Made by a program: the position numbers and the translations under genes. A stretch of 59,846 nucleotides of DNA from Candidatus Poribacteria bacterium (lineage in GTDB: Bacteria; Poribacteria; WGA-4E; PCPOR2b): positions 1 to 59,846 of the forward strand of contig JAJEAL010000122.1 of NCBI GenBank assembly GCA_022822785.1, in the 5' to 3' direction. Every line of letters starts with the position of its first letter. Positions within the stretch are counted from its first letter, which is position 1. Of this stretch, positions 43,349 through 52,357 are shown piece by piece. Below the pieces are notes generated by a model. It worked only from the letters and a program-made list of their open reading frames with translations, had not been told where the DNA came from and did not search any database.

Positions 43349-44716
43349 ATGAAGCTAATCTTTCCTTTTCTGATTTTAGCCCTAATCGGTTTGGTACTAC
43401 GGTTGGCATCAAGTTCCCAATCCATGCGCCCAACCGAAGTTGAATCTGGTCCCAACCTGACGCTGCTAATCAGTGGAGCGGAGTTGGGGTATCTTGAGCC
43501 TTGTGGTTGTGCAGAAGGTCAACTCGGTGGATTTCCCAGACGAGACAGCGTGATTCAACAGCTTGCGCTCAAAGGCAAAACGCTCCTGCCGGTTGCCAAC
43601 GGCAATTTGATTGACGATGCGAGTCGCCAATCGGAGTTAAAGGCAGAGATTGGATTTGCTGCTCTAAAAGAGATGGGCTACGTCGCCTATAACGTTGGCG
43701 AGCGAGATTTGCTGCTGGGGATAGAGCGATTGAAGTATTTACAAAGGGCGTCAGGGATTCCATTTCTGTCCGCGAATCTGTTTCACGGAGAAAACCGGGT
43801 CTTTCAGCCCTTTGTGCTTCACACAGTCAATCTCCAAGGCAATCAGATACAAGTAGCAATTATAGGGATTCTCTCCCAATCGTTTGAAGTTCACGTTGAA
43901 AATGCAGGCGTGGGTTTGAGATTGGAAGATCCAATTATTGTGCTGAGGGGTTTAGTGGAGAAGTTGGATCAAGCCACGGATCTTATCGTTTTGTTGGCTC
44001 ATGCAGATTTCACTGAATCGGAAGGGTTGGCGTCCACCTTCCCTCAAATTGATGTCGTTGTCTCTGGACATGAGGGGGAGGAGTTGCACGAAACTCCGGT
44101 TTTCATTGAGAATACCGTACTATTGAATACTGGAACGAAGGGCAAAGCCTTCGGACAACTTGATATCCGATGGAGTGACGATAAAGCGATTCCAGATTAT
44201 GAATTTCAAGCCCTGTCCCTTTCGGAACGCCTTCCTGATTCACCACGGATGGTTGAGTTGCTGACGTTGTATCAACAGATGTTGTCCGCTGAAAACCTAT
44301 CAGTCGATTTGGAGCGCGAATCCCCCGCGACGGGCGGGATGTATGTGGGAAGCGCGAGTTGCAAGGGGTGCCACGCTGAAGCTTATGCAATCTGGAAGAG
44401 AAGTAAACACGCCCACGCTTATGAAACGCTAGTTTCGCACGGACACGCCGCGGACCCGGAGTGTTTGACATGCCACACAGTGGGGTTCGGATTTCAGACC
44501 GGGTTTGTCAACATGGAGACAACACCTAATCTGCCGGATGTGGGGTGTGAAAACTGTCACGGTGTCGGCGGCAATCACGCGAAGAATCCGCAAAAAGGGT
44601 ATGGACAAGCTACCAAAGCGGATTGCTTGACGTGCCATACGGCGCAAAATAGTCCGAAATTCGATTACAAGTTCTATCTTCCGAAGATTCGGCATTGGAA
44701 AGGAGACAAAACATGA
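43349..44716 (+). CDS. Phosphoesterase-like domain fused to a tetraheme cytochrome c
   Basis: A 455-residue exported protein with a signal sequence (KLIFPFLILALIGLVLRLAS). Residues about 30-310 resemble UshA-type metallophosphoesterases (NLTLLISGAELGYLEPCGCA, YNVGERDL, VVVSGHEGEELHETP). The C-terminal region has four CxxCH heme sites at C338 (CKGCH), C372 (CLTCH), C400 (CENCH) and C426 (CLTCH), as in cytochrome c554-type proteins. The ATG 43349 follows GGAGG at 11 nt; the TTG before it is possible. Upstream in-frame codons contain the sigma-54 promoter and are not coding. Its stop overlaps the next gene (ATGA). Confidence 0.88.
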   Translation: MKLIFPFLILALIGLVLRLASSSQSMRPTEVESGPNLTLLISGAELGYLEPCGCAEGQLGGFPRRDSVIQQLALKGKTLLPVANGNLIDDASRQSELKAEIGFAALKEMGYVAYNVGERDLLLGIERLKYLQRASGIPFLSANLFHGENRVFQPFVLHTVNLQGNQIQVAIIGILSQSFEVHVENAGVGLRLEDPIIVLRGLVEKLDQATDLIVLLAHADFTESEGLASTFPQIDVVVSGHEGEELHETPVFIENTVLLNTGTKGKAFGQLDIRWSDDKAIPDYEFQALSLSERLPDSPRMVELLTLYQQMLSAENLSVDLERESPATGGMYVGSASCKGCHAEAYAIWKRSKHAHAYETLVSHGHAADPECLTCHTVGFGFQTGFVNMETTPNLPDVGCENCHGVGGNHAKNPQKGYGQATKADCLTCHTAQNSPKFDYKFYLPKIRHWKGDKT

Positions 44717-45732
44717 AAAAGAAACACTTTCTCTGGTTAGCGGTTATCTCCCTTGTGTTTGGAGTACTGATTACTTTTGTTTTTGGGTTTCGGCCCTTGG
44801 ATTCAACCAAGACCCCTAAAATTGCTTTTGATGAGCGGGTCTATGATTTTGGCGTGGTAGAGCCTGAAGATAGGCCTCATCACTATTTCACCTTCAAGAA
44901 TATCGGTCAAGCAGATTTGGTTATTTCCAAAGTGAAGTCCTCCTGTGGTTGTACCGCTGCCCTACTATCTGAAGAGCGAATTCCACCCGGTGAACTAGGA
45001 AAAATCGAGGTAAAATTTGATCCGCGAGGTCGGCGAGGCAAACAACAGAAAACTGTTTCCATACATTCCAACGCTGAGAACGAATCTGTTATCCAATTGA
45101 CAATTCAAGGGGTGGTCAAAGCCTCCGTGGAGGTTGCGCCCGAGCAGATTTTTTTCGGTAGCGTTAACAACCAAGAGGTATATGAAAAGCGCATCCGTGT
45201 CTTAGGAGCAGGAGATGGAAAGTTGAAGATTACGCATGTCGAGACCTCTTCGGCGTTCCTTACCGGTGAAATTTCGTCTCCGCAACCGGGTGAGGTAATT
45301 ACCTATGAAGTGAAAATCGTCCTGCACTCAGGGGCACCGGTGGGAAAATTTGAAGAAACCTTGACGATTCACACAAACAACGAGACTCGTCCTCGTCTCA
45401 ACGTTTCGATTGAAGGCAATGTGTTGGGCCCCATCTCTGTTCACCCAGAGCAACTATTCCTTGGATTCATCAATGCCGGAGAAGTCATCCAGCGCGATAT
45501 CCTACTCACCAAAATGGGTCCGGCCGATATGAAGATTTTGGAAGTAAAGCATCAGTCTCCGTTTATTTCAACAGAGGTAGCTCCTGTCGAAAGCGGAGGG
45601 AAGGTTCGGATTCGTGTGAGGCTAGACGAAAACACGCCTATAGGTGCTTTCCGCGACATCTTAGAGATTCACACGAACAATAGGGAACAATCAGCGGTTC
45701 GGGTGCCGTTACATGCCTTGGTGAGAGAATGA
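44713..45732 (+). CDS. DUF1573-repeat exported protein
   Basis: A 339-residue protein with an N-terminal signal anchor (FLWLAVISLVFGVLITFVFG). The mature part is three Ig-like domains of the DUF1573/ASH type, the first with the characteristic YDFGVVEPEDRPHHYFTFKN and a SSCGCTAA motif. Such proteins are often linked to cytochromes and thiol chemistry in the periplasm. GGAGAC precedes the ATG. It is translationally coupled to the cytochrome gene and therefore under the same sigma-54 promoter. Confidence 0.85.
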   Translation: MKKKHFLWLAVISLVFGVLITFVFGFRPLDSTKTPKIAFDERVYDFGVVEPEDRPHHYFTFKNIGQADLVISKVKSSCGCTAALLSEERIPPGELGKIEVKFDPRGRRGKQQKTVSIHSNAENESVIQLTIQGVVKASVEVAPEQIFFGSVNNQEVYEKRIRVLGAGDGKLKITHVETSSAFLTGEISSPQPGEVITYEVKIVLHSGAPVGKFEETLTIHTNNETRPRLNVSIEGNVLGPISVHPEQLFLGFINAGEVIQRDILLTKMGPADMKILEVKHQSPFISTEVAPVESGGKVRIRVRLDENTPIGAFRDILEIHTNNREQSAVRVPLHALVRE

Positions 45733-45955
45733 TGTGCTTTCATATCGGGGCACTCCTCTCTGCACATTCTTCGTTCGGAAGGGGGTGATAGAGGAAGTAC
45801 AAAAATCGGGGATTGGATATTTTCAAATCCTATATCCCGGAATGACTCGTGAATCCATATCTACACTCAGTTCTGAGTTGTGAATAATCAATTCTAACTC
45901 AGTATAGAGTGCCGTAACTTTTAACTTTATTACGACTTAGATAAGGAGAAAAATC

Positions 45956-46600
45956 ATGTTTGCGAAATTAGGTCAACGCTCCATCTCCTGGTGGATCTGT
46001 GTAACGATTACCGGTGTCTTTGCAGCTAGCCTCTTAACGGTTGTGGCATATCCCGTTTACGCGATATGTGCATCTGTATGTGTTAACAAAGACTGTGGCG
46101 GAAAGGGCCCACCGAATTTTTGTAGTACTTGTAATACTGGGCTCAATGGAGGGGAATTTAGACACGAAGCAGCACTTAACACTTTCGCCATGTGGCTAGA
46201 TGCAGGGACTAGTAGCTGTTTCGCTAGACTAAGTACATATCACTCGGTCGAGGTCGATAATCAGTCGAGTAACGACCGAACACTCACAATTCGCCATAAA
46301 TCGCTTATGAAGTTGGGGGATAATTTTGATCCTGGTAATTGTCCTGCTCATAGCGAAAACATACCTAACGGTACATGGGAAAGAGACATAACAGTTGATG
46401 CCGGTGACAGCCTCAACCACAGACGCACACAAACGGTCACCTACCGACTTGCTGACCCCTCCTGGCTGTGTGAATATGGGGGACAGGCTGTGACACAAGT
46501 TTGGTATGGAGGTGACGCCTTCAATGCAGACGTACATTGTGCTGGGCCGAAGAATACCGTTGTTTGTAGCGATGATTTGGAATATACTGAAATTTGGTGA
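45956..46600 (+). CDS. Cysteine-rich secreted protein of unknown function
   Basis: A 214-residue protein with a long signal peptide (WWICVTITGVFAASLLTVVA, cleavage near AYA). The mature part has about eleven cysteines, clustered early (CASVCVNKDCGGKG, then FCSTCNTG) and scattered later, which suggests disulfides or a small metal site near the N-terminus. The rest is beta-rich, reading YHSVEVDNQSSNDRTLTIRH. AAGGAGAAAAA precedes the ATG. It stands alone, with a 223-bp gap before it in which I see nothing definite and a strong terminator after it. Confidence 0.65.
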   Translation: MFAKLGQRSISWWICVTITGVFAASLLTVVAYPVYAICASVCVNKDCGGKGPPNFCSTCNTGLNGGEFRHEAALNTFAMWLDAGTSSCFARLSTYHSVEVDNQSSNDRTLTIRHKSLMKLGDNFDPGNCPAHSENIPNGTWERDITVDAGDSLNHRRTQTVTYRLADPSWLCEYGGQAVTQVWYGGDAFNADVHCAGPKNTVVCSDDLEYTEIW

Positions 46601-46626
46601 ATAAGTTCTGGCGAATTAAATATATG

Positions 46627-46672
46627 AAGTGGCAGAGGAGGGTTATTTTAGCTGAACCATCCTCTGCCACTT
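46627..46672 (+). terminator. Rho-independent terminator, probably bidirectional
   Basis: A perfect 13-bp stem AAGTGGCAGAGGA/TCCTCTGCCACTT encloses a 20-nt loop, starting 26 bp after the stop codon of the cysteine-rich gene. The right arm continues into TTTAAATT, a short T-rich tail. Confidence 0.75.
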
Positions 46673-46763
46673 TAAATTCATCTCTGTCGGACTGAATACG
46701 AGACCACTGAACTCTGTAGCATCTAGAATGGTAATCTAACAGGAAAGGAAAGGAGCAATAACG

Positions 46764-47720
46764 ATGAAGAAGATGGCATTCGCCGCGATTCTGGGAATCC
46801 TATTTCATTTAGGTGGCGTGTTATGCCAGACATTCGCCTCCCGAATTGCGTTTCTCTGTGAGGAGGCGATGGAGGTGTGTACAGTAAACCCCGATGGCGG
46901 TGATCGCAGAAAGATTACCCGATCGCCAGAAAGACGAGAGTGGTGGCCCGCTTGGTCACCGGATGGAAAAAAGGTTGCCTTTTCCACCTTTGATCCTAGC
47001 CATCTTGTGATGACAGATCCCACGGGACGTAATGAAACGCTGCTGAAAGAGCATTACTGGAGCAGTTCTCGTCCTGCTTGGTCGCCAGGAGGCACAAAAA
47101 TAGCTTGGGTAGAGTGGGAATCGGTTCATATTCTTAATATCGTTACTGGAGAAGAAGAACAATTCTTCCCCCTTCATGGTAAAGGGTTTGGGGCTCTTGA
47201 CGGCTTCCGTGACCCGGCTTGGTCGCCAGACGGACGTGAAATTGTATTTACCAACCGGCACGCCGGGCAGCGGGATATCTATGTCATGAATATCGATGGA
47301 GACCAAGTGCGCCGGTTGACTAACAATCCTGCTGAAGATCACGCCCCGGCTTGGTCTCCCGATGGACGAAAAATCGCCTTTTATTCAAATCGGAATGAGT
47401 TCCACGGCATCTTCGTGATGGATGCGGATGGTGCCAATCTCAGACGGCTGACCACCGGCCTGCACGATTACCCCACTTGGTCGCCGGATGGCACTCGGAT
47501 TGCTTTCCATATAGTTGGTAATCCAGCGATTGGTGAACCCGCACGAATTGCGGTTATGAAGGCTAATGGACAGGGATTAAAGGCTGTAGCAGATGGTGCT
47601 TATCCATCTTGGCAGCCAGCCGGTGTCGCAGCAGCGGTAGAACCGATGGGGAAATTACCATCGATTTGGGGCTTGTTGAAGTCGAGATTGTCTCTCCCAC
47701 AATTTTACTTGAGTCAATAA
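46764..47720 (+). CDS. Exported TolB-like (PD40) beta-propeller protein
   Basis: A 318-residue protein with a signal peptide (AFAAILGILFHLGGVLC). Six WD40-like PD40 units follow, each with PAWSPDGxKIAF or a close form (PAWSPDGKKVAF, PAWSPGGTKIAW, PAWSPDGREIVF, PTWSPDGTRIAF) and an I-Y/F-V-M-N/D-x-D-G strand. This is the TolB C-terminal propeller without the TolB N-terminal domain. Likely an envelope binding protein. A GGAAAGGAAAGGAGC ribosome binding site precedes the ATG. Confidence 0.85.
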   Translation: MKKMAFAAILGILFHLGGVLCQTFASRIAFLCEEAMEVCTVNPDGGDRRKITRSPERREWWPAWSPDGKKVAFSTFDPSHLVMTDPTGRNETLLKEHYWSSSRPAWSPGGTKIAWVEWESVHILNIVTGEEEQFFPLHGKGFGALDGFRDPAWSPDGREIVFTNRHAGQRDIYVMNIDGDQVRRLTNNPAEDHAPAWSPDGRKIAFYSNRNEFHGIFVMDADGANLRRLTTGLHDYPTWSPDGTRIAFHIVGNPAIGEPARIAVMKANGQGLKAVADGAYPSWQPAGVAAAVEPMGKLPSIWGLLKSRLSLPQFYLSQ

Positions 47721-47864
47721 ATGGCAACTGACGATTTCTATTTTATGCTTCAAGTGGCTGCATCCCAACTGTCATTTGGACGAAGGTAGGAATTATAGTA
47801 GATGTTAGAATTAATGAGATACTCCAAATCCCGATTCATCGAGGATGCTCGACGAGTCGGCACC

Positions 47865-47953
47865 GGTGCGGTTAGGGAACCGCCCCTACCGTTCTCCCGT
47901 TTGGTAGGCACTGTTTCCAACTGTGCCAATGCGGTGCGGTTAGAAACCGCACC
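47865..47953. repeat. Cluster of three short palindromes
   Basis: Three related hairpins stand in a row in the gap before the gene at 48009. They are GGTGCGGTT-AGGG-AACCGCCCC (47865-47886), GGCACTGTT-TCC-AACTGTGCC (47907-47927) and GGTGCGGTT-AGA-AACCGCACC (47933-47953). The first and third end in CTACCG, and the whole looks like a REP-type repeat cluster. It makes coding in this gap unlikely. Confidence 0.7.
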
Positions 47954-48008
47954 TACCGGGGGGCGAAAGTGTTTATTTATTTTTAGAATTCACTATAAAA
48001 GGGAAAAA

Positions 48009-48497
48009 ATGCAGACAACAAACGGGTGGAGAGTGGGAATAACACTATTTCTTGTTATCAGTCTTGCAATCTCAAGCGGTGTCGTAACGGTTGTCATCCT
48101 CAGAGAGAATATAAAAAAAGGGCAATCGATCGCGAAAGGCTTATTTGTGGCTGATCCTTTGGCGCGTCAAGGGGAGGCACTTCCGCAAGATTTGGTGACT
48201 GCTCACATTCAGCAGGACGATTTTCCTGAACACGATTTTATTGTGTCAGCGCTCGTGACTCAATACGTATCGCCCGGGCAATCAACTCAGAAGATTCAAA
48301 CAGACACACTATTGAAGATCAGTCATGCCAAACGGCCCAGAACATCTATTGATGAAGAGATAGTTCAAGCACTCCAAGCCGAACTCACAGCCAATCCACC
48401 ACAACAACGGCGGCGGGCTATCCAAGACCAGCTCGAACGTATTTCTGCTGAAACAATCACCAGTGCCGAGACTCATAGAATTAGCCGATATCAATAA
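48009..48497 (+). CDS. Single-pass membrane or exported protein of unknown function
   Basis: A 162-residue protein with an N-terminal hydrophobic segment (ITLFLVISLAISSGVVTVVI) and a polar, Gln-rich remainder ending in a helical, charged tail (QQRRRAIQDQLERISAETIT). A longer frame upstream runs through the palindrome cluster and is not credible. An AAAGGGAAAAA ribosome binding site precedes the ATG. It ends 6 bp before the STT3-like gene, so it may be cotranscribed with the glycosylation genes. Confidence 0.6.
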   Translation: MQTTNGWRVGITLFLVISLAISSGVVTVVILRENIKKGQSIAKGLFVADPLARQGEALPQDLVTAHIQQDDFPEHDFIVSALVTQYVSPGQSTQKIQTDTLLKISHAKRPRTSIDEEIVQALQAELTANPPQQRRRAIQDQLERISAETITSAETHRISRYQ

Positions 48498-48503
48498 TCT
48501 GCT

Positions 48504-51257
48504 ATGAAACGATCAAATCATCTTTATTTGGTTTTTACAATATTGTTGTTAAGTTCAACGTTAGGCGTGGCTATCCGTCTGGTAAACATCCCGTTGCTTC
48601 AGGGTGATGTGTTTGGTCCCGACTCCGCCCGGTATCTCCGCCAAGCCAAACTTATCGTTGAAGATGGAGAATTGCCAGAGGTTGATCACATGCGCTGGGC
48701 TCCCATCGGTGTTCAAACCAACCAACGCCTGATCCTCTTTCCTGCTATTCTAGCTGGCTTGTTTAACTTACTCTCTTGGTTCATACCCTCTCTGACCCTT
48801 GAATATTTTGCTGTTCTATTTCCCGTCATCTTCTCTGTTTTCGGCGGTTGGCTGCTTTATCCTCTCATCCGTAGGCTAAACGATGAATATACTGCACTAC
48901 TTACAGTCAATATCTCCCTGATTTCTTGGCCATGGGTAGCCAGAACCCTCTCAGGATATGCGGATCGGGACGCCTTTGTACTCTGTTTGGCAATTGCTTC
49001 TTACTATTTTTATGTCTGTTCTTGCCAAACCCTCAACCTGAAAAAACAGTGGCTACTTCGTTTTACCTCCGGCTTCTTGATGGCTCTAATCGGTTTGACG
49101 TGGGAAGGTGTCGGGCTTCTGATTGCCGTAATTGTTGGGGTTGAACTCATCCAGTTTGCCACCAGACGTACCACCAAACAAGAATTCTACAATTATCTAC
49201 TTTGGATTTTACCCATTTGGGTTGGCTTCATCTTCTTCACGCAGACCTATTGGTCCCGACTATTTCAGCCATTCTCACTGCTTGCCTTTGGGGCACCGAC
49301 CTCCCTGTTTTTTTTAATACTTGCCAGTCTGATCACCCGGCGTTTTCCTTCTTTGAAGAGGAAGTTGACCTTTAAGGATCGTTATCCATTGGGGCTGTCG
49401 CTCATATTTTGGGGGGTAATCGGTGCAACTCTTGTCTTCACAGTTCTTAGCATACATACCAAGTCTGTTTTATCTGTTCTTGGTAGCCTATGGAACAACT
49501 TTCTTTCCCCATTTGAACGGACTCGCCTGACTGCTGCCATTGTCGAACTACAGTTACAGGGAACTGTCGACTGGATTGCTTGGCCCGGAATCTTTTTTGC
49601 TTTTACTGTAGTGGGGGTGTTTTTATTGGCTCGCCGATTGGCTGAGAGCCTTCAGTTAAACGTCTGGTTGAGTGTTGCCCTGTTTGAACTGCTCTTAGCA
49701 GGGACTGTTCTAACCCGTCTTCTTTCCGGACATTTTTTAGGCAAAGATACTACTCTTACAAACACGATTTATGTCCTTTCAATTCTCGTTTTCTTAATAG
49801 GCATGGGAGCAATTTACCTTGTTGCCTATCAGAAACGTGAGAGGCCTGAAAAAGAGAAGAATCAGAAATTCGATTTCAATTCTCTCTTTCTATTGGTATG
49901 GCTTTTCCTGATGTTGTTTTGTGCGAGGGGGGCCACCCGGTTTGAATTTTTCCTTGTACCAGTAGCAATCGGTGTTGGCAGTTACGCGCTAATCGTATTT
50001 TTTCAATGGTTGGCAACAGGCAGAACCTTTCATCGTTGGATGTGGATTCTCTTTTTAATTATGCTTGTTTGGGAATTCTTCGCTGTAAGTGGTTCTCTTG
50101 GAGTCTTCACTGAGTCCTTTGTTGGTAACGCCAATCTCAGTTTAACCATCGTTATCGGGCTTACAATTCTTCTACTTGGAGTGGGAGTTTTTGAGGTTCT
50201 CAAAAACATCTCCGAGAAACGTTTGAGACGACTCATACTATTGCCAATCCTGACGCTATGTCTGGCATTTATCGTTGGTTCCCCATTTACCGTGTTACGT
50301 GGCTATGCGGCGACGAGTGCGGACCGCGCACAACAACCTTCATTTCTTGATAGTTCAATGCGTCGAGCATTTAACTGGATGGAGGAAAACCTGCCTCAAA
50401 AGGCTGTCATTGCGGCTTCATGGGAATATGGCAGTTTTCTGAATCTCCATGCGAACCGGGCGACGATTATTGATGAAGAACAGATCTCCCATTGGGTACA
50501 CCTGATGAATCGGCATGTGATGCTTGGCCAGACCGAGGAGGAAGCTCTCGAATTCCTCAAAACGCACCACGCAACCCATTTGCTGATAACTCAGAGGGCT
50601 ATCAAACTGCTGCCAACGCTTTCCAAATTGGGATCGGATGAGAACTTTGATCGTCGTTGTGCCCTCTTTCAGTTTGGGGGGCATGTCGAAAACATTCTGA
50701 TTGAACCTTCCGGTGAGAGTTGTTATCGCTATCTTATCCCTGGCTCCAAAGCGACGATGGATGAGCCACTACAATGGGAAGAAGAAATATATCCACAGGG
50801 AGACTGGCAAGTGAGCAGCGTGTATCTTCAAGTAGATCGCGAAAATCAGAGTCTCTCAAGACTCAAGGCAGCACTGGTCGAAGTGGAGGCTGGCAAGCAG
50901 ACATTCCGCCTGCGCCCGGAAGCAATTTTTATTAACGGACAATGGATTCGCCAAGAGGGAAGTACACTTCCATGTACGTTGCTCATCCATACTTCAAGCA
51001 GTAACCCGTCAGATTGGCATGTGCTCTATTTATCACACCGGGCACGTCAGAGCCTCATGATTCGACTGTATTTGTTCAACGAGTCTTCCGAGTTCTTCAC
51101 ACCAATCTATCCCCCAACAAACGGTCCATCAACCAATTATGAAGCTCGGCTATGGGAGATTAACTATCCCCCCGATGTGAAACCGAATCCGAAATATCTC
51201 TTGACCCAATTTCCAGACTCCAAGCTTTACCGTTCATGGATGAAGGGAGGAGATTGA
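48504..51257 (+). CDS. STT3/AglB/PglB-like oligosaccharyltransferase
   Basis: A 917-residue multi-pass membrane protein with about 13 hydrophobic segments up to residue 610, then a soluble C-terminal part. Acidic motif 1 is near D40 (VFGPDSARYLRQAK), motif 2 is GYADRDAF near residue 152, TWEGVG follows near 198, and SWEYGSF near residue 640 stands at the position of the WWDYG catalytic motif. This layout is that of the STT3 family that moves a lipid-linked glycan to Asn of N-x-S/T sequons. The sequence is divergent, so a related GT-C transferase with another acceptor is possible. The following genes encode membrane and glycosyltransferase functions that fit. Confidence 0.75.
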   Translation: MKRSNHLYLVFTILLLSSTLGVAIRLVNIPLLQGDVFGPDSARYLRQAKLIVEDGELPEVDHMRWAPIGVQTNQRLILFPAILAGLFNLLSWFIPSLTLEYFAVLFPVIFSVFGGWLLYPLIRRLNDEYTALLTVNISLISWPWVARTLSGYADRDAFVLCLAIASYYFYVCSCQTLNLKKQWLLRFTSGFLMALIGLTWEGVGLLIAVIVGVELIQFATRRTTKQEFYNYLLWILPIWVGFIFFTQTYWSRLFQPFSLLAFGAPTSLFFLILASLITRRFPSLKRKLTFKDRYPLGLSLIFWGVIGATLVFTVLSIHTKSVLSVLGSLWNNFLSPFERTRLTAAIVELQLQGTVDWIAWPGIFFAFTVVGVFLLARRLAESLQLNVWLSVALFELLLAGTVLTRLLSGHFLGKDTTLTNTIYVLSILVFLIGMGAIYLVAYQKRERPEKEKNQKFDFNSLFLLVWLFLMLFCARGATRFEFFLVPVAIGVGSYALIVFFQWLATGRTFHRWMWILFLIMLVWEFFAVSGSLGVFTESFVGNANLSLTIVIGLTILLLGVGVFEVLKNISEKRLRRLILLPILTLCLAFIVGSPFTVLRGYAATSADRAQQPSFLDSSMRRAFNWMEENLPQKAVIAASWEYGSFLNLHANRATIIDEEQISHWVHLMNRHVMLGQTEEEALEFLKTHHATHLLITQRAIKLLPTLSKLGSDENFDRRCALFQFGGHVENILIEPSGESCYRYLIPGSKATMDEPLQWEEEIYPQGDWQVSSVYLQVDRENQSLSRLKAALVEVEAGKQTFRLRPEAIFINGQWIRQEGSTLPCTLLIHTSSSNPSDWHVLYLSHRARQSLMIRLYLFNESSEFFTPIYPPTNGPSTNYEARLWEINYPPDVKPNPKYLLTQFPDSKLYRSWMKGGD

Positions 51258-52222
51258 TGCGAGTGTGGTATATCAGGGCAAGATGGCTGCTACCGATTAT
51301 AGGCACTATCGCGTTAGTTTGCCTTTTGTGCCACCGCATTGATCTACATCGAATCGCCAATCTCCGACAAGATGCAGATTGGAGTGTCTTGCTGATAGCA
51401 GCGTTGTTGACACTGCCGTTTGTGCTCCTCAAAGCATTCAAATGGCATCAGCTGCTAAAGACCAGTCAACCACAAACCACCTATACGCTCGCGCTTCGTT
51501 CTTTTCTCATCGGTATGGGAGCAAGCCTTTTCACCCCTGCGCGGTTGGGTGAACTTGCTCGGATAGTCTGTTTCCCAAAACGACGCCTAGAAGTCTTTAC
51601 GTTGGTGATTGCCGATAAGTTTATTGATATGAGCGCGTTGTTGGGGGTATTTTTACTCAGTCTTATGCTGTTATCACCGTGGATAGGACTGGTTGGTTTC
51701 TTCGGTGTGGGGTGTTCGTGGATATTGATATACACCGGGTTTAAGTTTACAAAAAGCGCGAAATGGATTTCACAAAAATCGTGGCTTGCCGAGCGTATCC
51801 GTCTATTGCGCCAACTACCTCGACACCTCATCGTTCTCAACGCTTGCTTTGCCTGCATCTGTTTTGGGTTGATGTCCCTTCAATTCTATCTCTTACTTTC
51901 TAGCCTGCAGCCTGTTGGTTGGCAGGTGGGGTTGACGCTTCCCATCATCTTAGTTGTGAGCAGCCTCCCCATTTCTATCATGGGGTTGGGGTTGCGAGAG
52001 GGAACGGCAGCACTGCTCCTGGGCAGTTACGGTGTACCGATGGAGGCTGCGGTTGCCGCAGCGTTTTCGATTTTTGTGATTAACACACTGCTCCCCGGTC
52101 TTGTTGGGCTTGCACTGTCACCTACACTCATGAAGGGGCACAAAGGACAGAAAAAGGTGAAGAAAAATAGAAGGCGGGAAGAGATGGGAAGAGTGGAAGC
52201 AAGGATGACTGGACAGAGTTGA
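51257..52222 (+). CDS. LPG-synthase-type/UPF0104 membrane protein
   Basis: A 321-residue integral membrane protein of the lysylphosphatidylglycerol synthase TM family (AglD/UPF0104). Signs are FKWHQLLKTSQP, a FLIGMGASLFTPARLGELAR motif and MGLGLREGTAALLLGSYGV. Such proteins are found beside glycan assembly genes and are thought to act in lipid-linked sugar handling. The ATG at 51257 uses GGGAGGAG at the end of the STT3 gene and overlaps its stop by one base. The C-terminus is basic. Confidence 0.82.
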   Translation: MRVWYIRARWLLPIIGTIALVCLLCHRIDLHRIANLRQDADWSVLLIAALLTLPFVLLKAFKWHQLLKTSQPQTTYTLALRSFLIGMGASLFTPARLGELARIVCFPKRRLEVFTLVIADKFIDMSALLGVFLLSLMLLSPWIGLVGFFGVGCSWILIYTGFKFTKSAKWISQKSWLAERIRLLRQLPRHLIVLNACFACICFGLMSLQFYLLLSSLQPVGWQVGLTLPIILVVSSLPISIMGLGLREGTAALLLGSYGVPMEAAVAAAFSIFVINTLLPGLVGLALSPTLMKGHKGQKKVKKNRRREEMGRVEARMTGQS

Positions 52223-52285
52223 AAGGTTTATTTTACGCATCACGTTTCACGTTTCAGAAAAGATTCATTTCACGTATCACCTATC

Positions 52286-52331
52286 GGGGCAGGTCCCGTT
52301 TCGAGGACTCCGATGAATCGGAGGATGCCCC
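52286..52331. repeat. Composite palindrome upstream of the glycosyltransferase
   Basis: GGGGCA at 52286-52291 pairs with TGCCCC at 52326-52331, and inside it CTCCGAT-GA-ATCGGAG forms a second stem. The bases before it (ACGCATCACG, CACGTTTCAC) also occur near 36418-36428. These belong to a dispersed repeat rather than to a gene. Confidence 0.55.
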
Positions 52332-52357
52332 TCCCACTCAGACTGGAGATGTTAATA

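Noticed and set aside
46805-47342. Minus-strand frames opposite the TolB-like gene
   Set aside because: They are shadows of the repeated WSPDG codons on the other strand.
47802-48008. N-terminal extension of the gene at 48009
   Set aside because: It would translate the three-palindrome cluster; the internal ATG gives a sensible membrane segment at the N-terminus.
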